Under the pieces are notes generated by a model. The model had not been told where the DNA came from and did no database searches. It worked only from the letters and a program-made list of their open reading frames with translations. Positions 14,036-19,510 of a stretch of 19,510 nt of DNA are shown piece by piece. Position numbers and translations under genes: made by a program. The stretch spans positions 1 to 19,510 of the forward strand of contig CBDUBS010000059.1 of NCBI GenBank assembly GCA_965365445.1, in the 5' to 3' direction. Every line of letters starts with the position of its first letter. Within the stretch, counting starts at the first letter, position 1. This stretch comes from CBDUBS01 sp965365445. GTDB taxonomy: Bacteria > Bacteroidota > Rhodothermia > Rhodothermales > DASSAV01.

Positions 14036-14763
14036 GACGGTATACATACGACGGCTCGTTCGAGGGGCTGCTGAGCGTCCTCGCCGTGTGCTCCGAGCGG
14101 CCTGACGAGCCGGAGGACATCACCTCCCTCCGGCAGGCCCAGTCCTCCCTGTTCGGGGACGGACGGTATATCGAGACGTCGCCGGAGCAAGCGAATCGCT
14201 TCGCCCGAGCGCTCGAACGAACCGGAGGCTCGGGGATACGGCAGAAGCTGTACCGGGCATTCCTCACCGAGCGGTCCGGGATTGAACTGATCCTCCACGG
14301 TTACGCCCGATCCCTTCTGGAGCACGGCCGCACGGCTGCAACGAATCTGCTTCTGGAACCCGTTGCCGAAGTCGAGCGCCTCAACCAGCGCATCGGGCGG
14401 GAGGTGCACCGGATGCACGCGTTCGTGCGTTTCTCGGAAACGGAGGACGGGTTGTTCTCGGCCACGATCGCCCCGGAATACGACGTCCTTCCGCTCATCT
14501 ACGAGCATTTCGAGCGCCGGTTCGCCCAGATGCGCTGGATGATCGTGGATGCCCGCCGGGGGTACGGGGTTTATTACGATGGAGAACAAAGCCGGATCGT
14601 CTCGGCGCGTCCCGACACGACCGACCATTCCGAGGAGCCGACCTTCCGCCGCCTCTGGCGGGCGTATTACGATGCCGCCGCCATCGAGGAGCGGGCCAAC
14701 CCCCGGCTGCTCCTTCAACATATGCCCCGGCGGTACTGGAAATACCTTACCGAGATGCAGTAA
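14032..14763 (+). CDS. DUF4130 partner protein of the radical SAM enzyme (TIGR03915-type, no UDG domain)
   Basis: 243 aa. It opens 'MRRYTYDGSFEGLLSVLAVC' and ends 'RLLLQHMPRRYWKYLTEMQ', both hallmarks of DUF4130 ('probable DNA metabolism protein'), which occurs beside the radical-SAM family of the preceding gene. In many bacteria this domain is fused at its C-terminus to a family-4-like uracil-DNA glycosylase domain with an Fe-S cluster. Here the protein stops at the end of DUF4130, and no glycosylase gene lies nearby in the window. An internal 'QSSLF' (residues 37-41) resembles a clamp-binding peptide. No catalytic residues are known to me. Translationally coupled to the radical-SAM gene. 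The function is inferred only from partnership. Confidence 0.9.
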   Translation: MRRYTYDGSFEGLLSVLAVCSERPDEPEDITSLRQAQSSLFGDGRYIETSPEQANRFARALERTGGSGIRQKLYRAFLTERSGIELILHGYARSLLEHGRTAATNLLLEPVAEVERLNQRIGREVHRMHAFVRFSETEDGLFSATIAPEYDVLPLIYEHFERRFAQMRWMIVDARRGYGVYYDGEQSRIVSARPDTTDHSEEPTFRRLWRAYYDAAAIEERANPRLLLQHMPRRYWKYLTEMQ

Positions 14764-14780
14764 CGGCCCCGGAATCGCCG

Positions 14781-14788
14781 TATCTTTT
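14781..14788 (+). promoter_or_regulatory. Putative -7 promoter element TATCTTTT
   Basis: TATCTTTT(G) matches the Bacteroidota -7 consensus TAnnTTTG at 7 of 8 positions. It sits 17 nt before the ATG at 14806, the same distance as the element before the glycosyltransferase. No Shine-Dalgarno lies between. Confidence 0.5.
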
Positions 14789-14805
14789 GGCAAACCTCAT
14801 CTCCC

Positions 14806-15921
14806 ATGAGCGCTGACGTGTTCATCCTGGGAGGGTACGGAAACACCGGTACCCTGATTGCCGAAGGGCTACTGGCCGACTCCGACATCCGGGTGCATAT
14901 CGGGGGGCGCAGCCTCGAAAAAGCCCGCGCCGAAGCCGACCGGCTGAACGGGCTGTTCGGGGAAGCCCGCGCCCGGCCGGTCCGGACCGACGCCGCCGAC
15001 CCGAACAGCCTGCGGCAGGCGTTCCACGGCGTCGATGTGGTCGTTGCGGCTTCCAGTACGGCGCGCTACACCGAACAGGTAGCCCGTGCGTCCCTCGATA
15101 CGGGCGCCGACTACCTGGATACGCAGCTCTCCTTCCCGTCAAAGCTGGCCGCGCTGCGCCTCCTTGAGCCGGAGATACGAGCCGCCGGGCTGTGCTTCGT
15201 CACCGATGCCGGGTTTCACCCCGGCCTCCCGGCCGCTATGGTGCGCCTGGCCGCCGAGCGCCTGCCCCGCCTGGAAAGGGCCAACGTGTGCAGCTGCATC
15301 CGGATGGACTGGAGCCGCTACGGCTTCTCGGCCGACACGGCCCCAGAGATGATGGAGGAACTGCGGGACTACCGCCCCCGGTTCTTCCGGTACGGCCGAC
15401 GGCAGGAAAACTGGCTCCGGGCGCTTCGGGCCGACTTCGCCCCGCCGCTCGGGCGGCGGTGGTGCGCCCCGATGGAGATGGACGAAATGAACGGGCTGCC
15501 GCCGGCCATCCCGACGCTGAGGGAAACCGGCTTCTACGTCTCCGGCTTCGATCCGGTCACCAGCTACGTCGTCATGCCGCTCGGCTACCTCGCCATGAAG
15601 CTCCGGCCCGAATGGGCCCTGCGCCCGGTCGCCGACGTGTTCATGGAAAGCGCCCGCCGCTTCAGCCGCCCGCCGTTCATGACCGAACTGCGCCTGGATG
15701 CCGTGGGGCGGGACGAAACCGGAGGCGAGCGCCGCCTTTCCGTCTCCGTGCGCCACGAGGACGGCTACCTGCTTACCGCCGTGCCGGTTGCCGCCTGCCT
15801 GAAGCAGATGCTCGGCGGAGGCCGACGGGCCGGGTTGTGGCATCAGGGGTGGTTGGTGGAGCCGGAGCCGTTCTTCGAGGAGTTGCGCCGGAGAGGGGTT
15901 ACGGTTGAAGTCGGAGGGTAA
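14806..15921 (+). CDS. Saccharopine dehydrogenase-like NAD(P)-binding protein
   Basis: 371 aa. The N-terminal Rossmann fold has 'VFILGGYGNTGTLIAEGLL' (glycines 9, 10, 12, 15), then 'IGGRSLEKA' for adenosine-ribose recognition and 'VDVVVAASS' for the nicotinamide side. 'GADYLDTQ' and 'AGFHPGLPAAMVRLAA' are typical of the Sacchrp_dh_NADP superfamily, whose bacterial members include uncharacterised reductases or trans-acting enoyl reductases. The C-terminal part is the mixed alpha/beta substrate domain. The substrate is unknown, and true lysine-pathway saccharopine dehydrogenase is not implied. The start fits the promoter-like box 17 nt upstream; the gene has its own promoter 42 nt after DUF4130 and need not be part of that operon. 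Confidence 0.83.
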   Translation: MSADVFILGGYGNTGTLIAEGLLADSDIRVHIGGRSLEKARAEADRLNGLFGEARARPVRTDAADPNSLRQAFHGVDVVVAASSTARYTEQVARASLDTGADYLDTQLSFPSKLAALRLLEPEIRAAGLCFVTDAGFHPGLPAAMVRLAAERLPRLERANVCSCIRMDWSRYGFSADTAPEMMEELRDYRPRFFRYGRRQENWLRALRADFAPPLGRRWCAPMEMDEMNGLPPAIPTLRETGFYVSGFDPVTSYVVMPLGYLAMKLRPEWALRPVADVFMESARRFSRPPFMTELRLDAVGRDETGGERRLSVSVRHEDGYLLTAVPVAACLKQMLGGGRRAGLWHQGWLVEPEPFFEELRRRGVTVEVGG

Positions 15922-15965
15922 TCGGCTGCTGGTACTATGGCCGCACACCAGCTGTTTCGGGGGGC

Positions 15966-16037
15966 TTGACGAACGCAGCAAATCCGGCGATATTCCGCCT
16001 AAAGACCCTCTCTCCCTCCCGCCTCGGCTTTTCTTTG
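15966..16037 (+). promoter_or_regulatory. Candidate promoter region of the small lipoprotein gene
   Basis: Two alternatives are visible. TTGACG (15966-15971) and GATATT (15989-15994) are separated by 17 nt, as in a sigma-70 promoter. TTTCTTTG (16030-16037) matches TAnnTTTG at 7 of 8 positions and lies exactly 17 nt before the ATG at 16055. The second fits the pattern seen at two other genes in this window. Confidence 0.35.
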
Positions 16038-16054
16038 ATTCAGGAAAACCCCTC

Positions 16055-16489
16055 ATGCGTTCCCTCGCCCTTCCGCTTCTGCTGCTGCTTTCCGGGTGCA
16101 CCGGCGCCCGCCGCACGGCGGAGTGCACCGATCCCGTCCGGCTCAGCCGCGAGACGGGCCGGGATTACCTGTACGTCTACCTGGATAGCGGCTTCCGGGG
16201 CGGCTCCGTGGGGTTGGACCTACGGCCGGACAGCACGCGCCTGGATACCGGCCCGAACCAATCCGCTGCCGTGCCTACAGCGTCCATCCGGCGCATCACA
16301 CGGCCGAGCCGGACGTTCGGCCCGGTATTCCTCGGGGCGCTCGTCGGCGCAGCCGGGGCGATAGCGCTCCGGGGCGTGTTTCCGGAAACTACCTGGATGC
16401 CTTTTGCGGGAGTCATTCTGGGCCGGTCGTTCGCCCGGAAGGAACGGGTGCTGTTCGACCGGGAGCGGGGCGGGTGGTGCGGTCCCTGA
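16055..16489 (+). CDS. Small lipoprotein of unknown function
   Basis: 144 aa. A lipoprotein signal 'MRSLALPLLLLLSGC' has the lipobox LSGC with lipidated Cys at residue 15. The mature part contains 'YLYVYLDSGFRGGSVGLDL', resembling a small beta domain, then a Gly/Ala-rich hydrophobic segment 'VFLGALVGAAGAIALRG' that could span or insert into a membrane, and a charged C-terminus 'FARKERVLFDRERGGWC'. No family recognised. The frame extends 50 codons upstream and overlaps the previous gene, but the ATG chosen starts exactly at the signal peptide. It stands between the saccharopine-dehydrogenase-like gene and a 454-nt gap. Confidence 0.78.
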   Translation: MRSLALPLLLLLSGCTGARRTAECTDPVRLSRETGRDYLYVYLDSGFRGGSVGLDLRPDSTRLDTGPNQSAAVPTASIRRITRPSRTFGPVFLGALVGAAGAIALRGVFPETTWMPFAGVILGRSFARKERVLFDRERGGWCGP

Positions 16490-16943
16490 GCGGGGCCTGC
16501 CGAAAACGAAATCCGGAGACAGGGCTACCACTCCCACAGGGCGTGCAGGGGTACGGCGTAAAGGTTGGCCCCAAAGGGGGTTATTTGCGCCCTGTCATCA
16601 ATCTTTATTTCCGGTATGCCGATCTCCGCTGACGACAACCGTGTGCTTCCACCCGCTTCGGGTGAAAGCGAGGCAGGGTCGGGTCATGGCTGAAAATTGA
16701 CCACTGACTGGTTAATTTTCAGCCATTCATTAAAAAAATACGTGAGTGACGCGCGGTGTAGAAGCAGAATTACGTCGTGTCATACGTGTAATTGCTTTCC
16801 ATGACGAATCGGCGGACACTTCTCATTTGCATAACAGCAGGAGTGACCAGAGGTCGCCCCGGGCGAATGATGCAACCTTGTAACCGACCGAACCATCCGG
16901 CGGCTCGATGCGTCTGGTAGGAAAAACCAGCCACGGGAAACGT
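16490..16943 (+). other. Intergenic region with several inverted repeats
   Basis: 454 nt without a gene I can support. It holds a short hairpin CACCCG-ctt-CGGGTG (16650-16664), the 41-nt palindrome at 16686-16726 described separately, an A7 run (16732-16738), a weaker pair AATTAC/GTAATT (16768-16793) and GACC-aga-GGTC (16845-16855). The right half probably carries the promoter of the alcohol dehydrogenase; AACCTTGT at 16874-16881 is the only -7-like octamer seen. Confidence 0.55.
16686..16726. repeat. 41-nt near-perfect palindrome (hairpin)
   Basis: Outer arms ATGGCTGAAAATT / AATTTTCAGCCAT pair perfectly over 13 bp. Then a G-T wobble, then ACCA/TGGT, around a 5-nt loop CTGAC, giving an 18-bp stem. 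It is AT-rich inside a GC-rich neighbourhood. An A7 run follows at 16732-16738, a T-tract in front of the hairpin when read on the minus strand, so it is not a standard terminator on either strand. Possible remnant of a mobile-element end or an mRNA stabiliser. Confidence 0.85.
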
Positions 16944-18122
16944 ATGCGAGCGCTTTGCTGGAACGGGACAAACGATCTGTCGGTCGAGACGGTGCCCGAC
17001 CCTACACTTCTGAATGACCGGGACGCTATCCTGCGCGTCATCCTCTCCTCGGTCTGCGGATCGGATTTGCATCTGCTGGACGGCTACGTGCCGACGATGC
17101 GCCGGGGCGACATCATCGGGCACGAGTTCATCGGGGAGGTGGTGGAGACGGGCCGCGAGGTAAAAAAGCTCAAGAAAGGAGACCGGGTGGTGGTGTGCTC
17201 CATCATCGGGTGCGGGAAGTGCTATTACTGCGAGCAGGACCTCTGGAGCCTGTGCGACAACACCAACCCGAACGCCGTCGTACCCGAGAAAGCGTTCGGA
17301 GCCTCCGGCGCAGGCATCTTCGGGTATTCGCACGGGTTCGGCGGGTTTGCCGGCAGCCACGCAGGGTACATCCGGGTGCCCTTTGCCGATCAGGGGGCGT
17401 TCGTCGCCCCGGAGGGCCTCTCCGACGAAGCGGCCCTGTTCGCTTCGGACGCCTTTCCGACCGGGTATCAGGCGGCGGACATGGCCGGCATCGAGCCCGG
17501 CGACACGGTGGCCGTTTGGGGCTGCGGCGGCGTCGGCCAGATGGCCATACGAAGCGCCTACCTGCTCGGGGCGGAACGGGTCATCGCGATAGACCGCTTC
17601 CCGGAGCGGCTGGCGATGGCGCACACCCACGGAGGCGCCGACGTGCTGAATTACGAGGACGTGGATATTCTGGAGGCGCTCAAGGAGATGACCGGCGGGC
17701 GCGGCCCCGACCGCTGCATCGACGCGGTAGGGATGGAGGCGCACAGCCCCGGCCTGGATTACGTATACGACCGGGTGAAACAGGCCGTCCGGCTGGAAAC
17801 CGACCGCCCGACGGTGCTCCGGCAGGCGATTCTGGCCTGCCGCAAAGGGGGTACCCTCTCCATCGTGGGGGTGTACGGAGGGTTCGTGGACAAACTGCCC
17901 ATGGGCGCCGCCATGAACAAAGGCCTCACGTTCCGTATGGGGCAACAGCACGGCCAGCGGTACATCCCGAAGCTGCTCGACCTCATCGCCGGAGGAGCGG
18001 TTGACCCCTCGTACCTGCTCACGCATAAAATGTCGCTCGAATCCGGCCCGAAAGGCTATCGGATGTTCAAGGATAAATCCGACGGATGCATCCGGGCCGT
18101 GTTCACACCGGGGCCGGGCTGA
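16944..18122 (+). CDS. Zinc-dependent alcohol dehydrogenase (MDR family, formaldehyde-dehydrogenase-like)
   Basis: NAD(P)-dependent medium-chain dehydrogenase, 392 aa, oxidising an alcohol or aldehyde hydrate. Catalytic zinc ligands are C38 ('SVCGSD') and H60-E61 ('GHEFIGEV'). Structural zinc ligands are C90, C93, C96 and C104 ('GCGKCYYCEQDLWSLC'). The coenzyme loop is 'VAVWGCGGVGQMA'. The long insertion 'DAVGMEAHSPGLDYVYDRVK' and the 'RKGGTLSIVGVYGG' strand place it with the glutathione-independent formaldehyde-dehydrogenase-like subgroup. The actual substrate is unknown. The start at 16944 gives the common 'MRALCW(N/H)G' opening; an in-frame ATG at 16908 adds 12 residues lacking family resemblance. 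It is followed 43 nt later by an SDR in the same direction, a frequent pairing in GC-rich bacteria. Confidence 0.92.
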   Translation: MRALCWNGTNDLSVETVPDPTLLNDRDAILRVILSSVCGSDLHLLDGYVPTMRRGDIIGHEFIGEVVETGREVKKLKKGDRVVVCSIIGCGKCYYCEQDLWSLCDNTNPNAVVPEKAFGASGAGIFGYSHGFGGFAGSHAGYIRVPFADQGAFVAPEGLSDEAALFASDAFPTGYQAADMAGIEPGDTVAVWGCGGVGQMAIRSAYLLGAERVIAIDRFPERLAMAHTHGGADVLNYEDVDILEALKEMTGGRGPDRCIDAVGMEAHSPGLDYVYDRVKQAVRLETDRPTVLRQAILACRKGGTLSIVGVYGGFVDKLPMGAAMNKGLTFRMGQQHGQRYIPKLLDLIAGGAVDPSYLLTHKMSLESGPKGYRMFKDKSDGCIRAVFTPGPG

Positions 18123-18165
18123 CTTTCCCCCACCTGACCGTACAATCTCAACCGTACATAACAGC

Positions 18166-19170
18166 ATGAAACCGAAACTCAAACCCATCGAGGAACAGAC
18201 CATCGTGGTAACCGGAGCGGCCAGCGGCATCGGGCTGGCTACGGCCCGCATGGCGGCCGAACAGGGAGCCCGCGTGGTGCTCGTCGCCCGGGAGGAATCC
18301 GATCTGGAAAAGGCCGTCGAGGAAATACGCCGGAGCGGCGGCCGGGCCGAATACGTCGTAGCCGACGTGGGGAAGGAGGACCAGCTCCGCCAGGCCGCAG
18401 AGAAAGCCGTGGAAGCCTTCGGGGGCGTCGATACGTGGGTGAACAACGCGGGCGTTTCCATCTACGGGCGCATCGAGAAGGTCGGCAAGAAAGACGCCAG
18501 ACGGCTGTTCGATACGAACTACTGGGGGGTGGTCTACGGCAGCCTCATCGCGCTGGAGCACCTGAAGGAGCGGGGCGGGGCGCTCATCAACATAGGGAGC
18601 GTGCTCTCGGACCGGGCCATCATCCTCCAGGGGCATTATAGCGCCAGCAAGCACGCCGTCAAGGGCTTCACCGACGCCCTGCGTATGGAGATCGAGAAAG
18701 ACGAATACCCCATATCGGTAACCCTGGTGAAGCCGTCCAGCATAGCCACACCCTACACCGAGCACGCCGCCAACCTGATGGACGAGGGGGCCAACCTGCC
18801 GCCGCCGGTGTACTCGCCGGACGTGGTGGCCGAAACGATCCTGGCGTGCGCGCAGCGGCCGGTCCGGGAAATAACCGTCGGGGCCGGAGGCTGGATGATT
18901 TCGCGCATGGGCCGCTGGATGCCCGATGTGACCGATAAGCTCATGGAGAAGGTGTTTTATTACCAGGAGATGACCGGCGAGCCGAACAAGGGCGACGGCA
19001 GGGGCATTCTGCATCGGTCGCGCCCGGACGGGCTGCGCGAGCGCGGCAACCTGGATCGCCGGGTGCTGAACTCCAGCCTGTACACTACCGCGAGCCTGCA
19101 TCCGGTGGCTACCCTGCTGGGCGTGGCCGCGCTCGGGGCGGGCATTGCGATTGCGGCCCTCCGGCGCTGA
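18166..19170 (+). CDS. Short-chain dehydrogenase/reductase with C-terminal membrane tail
   Basis: 334 aa, NAD(P)-dependent oxidoreductase of the classical SDR fold. 'TGAASGIG' (residues 16-23) is the coenzyme loop and 'NNAG' is at 93-96. The catalytic residues are S145 ('NIGSVLS'), Y158 and K162 ('YSASK'). A classical SDR would end near residue 250. Here about 80 more residues follow ('SRMGRWMPDVTDKLMEKVFY...'), ending with a hydrophobic segment 'VATLLGVAALGAGIAIAALRR' that could anchor it to the membrane. The start is the ATG that gives the normal SDR N-terminus; the longer frame overlaps the alcohol dehydrogenase gene. TACAAT at 18141-18146 might be a weak own promoter, otherwise it is co-transcribed with the dehydrogenase. 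Substrate unknown. Confidence 0.9.
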   Translation: MKPKLKPIEEQTIVVTGAASGIGLATARMAAEQGARVVLVAREESDLEKAVEEIRRSGGRAEYVVADVGKEDQLRQAAEKAVEAFGGVDTWVNNAGVSIYGRIEKVGKKDARRLFDTNYWGVVYGSLIALEHLKERGGALINIGSVLSDRAIILQGHYSASKHAVKGFTDALRMEIEKDEYPISVTLVKPSSIATPYTEHAANLMDEGANLPPPVYSPDVVAETILACAQRPVREITVGAGGWMISRMGRWMPDVTDKLMEKVFYYQEMTGEPNKGDGRGILHRSRPDGLRERGNLDRRVLNSSLYTTASLHPVATLLGVAALGAGIAIAALRR

Positions 19171-19261
19171 CGGAACCGGGTAAAAACCAGGGTGGTTGCG
19201 CTGAGCCGACCGGCTTTTCGACACGTCGAGGCGGCAAGCCCCTCCCCGCTTCGCGGTACTC

Positions 19262-19310
19262 CCCCTGCCGCCGCCGGCAGACGGCGGTAAAGGGGCAGAA
19301 TCGGTTTTTT
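19262..19310 (+). terminator. Intrinsic terminator between convergent SDR and TonB-receptor genes
   Basis: CCCC-tg-CCGCCG, loop ccggcaga, CGGCGG-taaa-GGGG forms a strong G+C hairpin (19262-19295), followed after 9 nt by TTTTTT (19305-19310). An alternative smaller stem with a four-T tail is AGCC-gacc-GGCT at about 19204-19216. It lies between the two stop codons, so it can serve the SDR transcript. Confidence 0.55.
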
Positions 19311-19334
19311 CCGGCCGGTCGGGGGAAGCCGGGC

Positions 19335-19510
19335 TTACCACTCGATGGAGAAGCCGAAGTTGGGGAGCAGGCCGATGTTGTCCACCGGCCGGAGACGGCT
19401 CGGGAAGGCCGGGTCCTCGGTGTACTGGAAGCCGAACAGGTTGGTGCGGTTGTAGACGTTCTGGATGTCGAGGTAGACGACCGCATTCCACCGGCGGAGG
19501 GAGAACCGCC
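19335..19510 (-). CDS. TonB-dependent receptor, C-terminal end (partial)
   Basis: The minus-strand frame runs in from the right edge and stops at TAA (19337-19335). It reads 'RFSLRRWNAVVYLDIQNVYN', 'RTNLFGFQYTEDPAFPSR' and finishes 'NIGLLPNFGFSIEW'. The 'LDIQNVYNRxNxxxFxY' strand and the C-terminal 'P...GFSIEW' are typical of the last barrel strands of TonB-dependent outer-membrane receptors in Bacteroidota and relatives, with the aromatic terminal residue of the outer-membrane insertion signal. Only about 57 residues are visible, so the ligand cannot be assigned. It converges with the SDR gene. Confidence 0.82.
   Translation of the reverse strand, partial: RFSLRRWNAVVYLDIQNVYNRTNLFGFQYTEDPAFPSRLRPVDNIGLLPNFGFSIEW

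Noticed and set aside
13693..14763. Long start for the DUF4130 gene at 13693
   Set aside because: Would overlap the radical-SAM gene out of frame by over 300 nt; the ATG at 14032 overlaps by 4 nt and gives the family N-terminus.
16617..16694. 25-codon + frame (MPISADDNRVLPPASG...) in the intergenic region
   Set aside because: No Shine-Dalgarno and no recognisable features; it ends inside the palindrome and is likely chance.
19109..19486. Minus-strand frame overlapping the TonB-receptor end
   Set aside because: Different frame from the one that reads LDIQNVYN...GFSIEW; its Ser/Thr/Arg-rich translation is a shadow.

Overview
The window looks like chromosomal DNA of a GC-rich member of the Bacteroidota/Rhodothermota line (Rhodothermia- or Balneolia-like). 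The main evidence is a secreted protein with a type IX secretion (T9SS) C-terminal sorting domain, a DUF4293 membrane protein, the end of a TonB-dependent receptor, a PepSY iron-uptake-type membrane protein, and short-leader promoters resembling the Bacteroidota -7 element TAnnTTTG. Most genes are GC-rich. The T9SS gene (2851-4590) and the stretch from about 10.2 to 12.75 kb are visibly more AT-rich. No rRNA, tRNA, CRISPR array or complete insertion sequence was recognised.

Layout. 1-991: a PepSY-type membrane gene on + whose extreme left end appears fused to a fragment of a minus-strand M14-type peptidase. 1000-1826: a PIN toxin / Phd-YefM antitoxin pair bracketed by two 45-bp direct repeats (43/45 identical), the second of which is the promoter of the next gene. 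1829-2848: family 2 glycosyltransferase. 2851-4590 (-): T9SS-sorted protein with receptor-L-domain-like repeats. 4732-10176 (-): a compact run in transcription order pcrA/uvrD-type helicase, prfC (RF3), DUF4293 protein, EamA transporter; the last two overlap by 4 nt. 10177-12787: AT-rich accessory-looking stretch with an unknown lipoprotein-like gene, whose signal peptide lies in a different frame, and a small outer-membrane beta-barrel-like protein. 12788-14763: radical-SAM protein of the UDG-linked 'DNA modification/repair' family plus its DUF4130 partner, overlapping by 4 nt. 14806-15921: saccharopine-dehydrogenase-like reductase. 16055-16489: small lipoprotein. 16944-19170: zinc alcohol dehydrogenase and an SDR, both on +. 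19335-19510 (-): C-terminal end of a TonB-dependent receptor.

How the parts work together. The clearest under-described unit is the radical-SAM/DUF4130 pair. It lacks the uracil-DNA-glycosylase domain often fused to DUF4130, and the radical-SAM protein ends in a motif resembling a sliding-clamp-binding peptide, which points to replication- or repair-associated nucleic-acid chemistry. The toxin-antitoxin cassette looks like a discrete insertion that duplicated the glycosyltransferase promoter. The minus-strand operon combines DNA repair and translation housekeeping with membrane proteins. The dehydrogenase/SDR pair is probably a small redox unit of unknown substrate.
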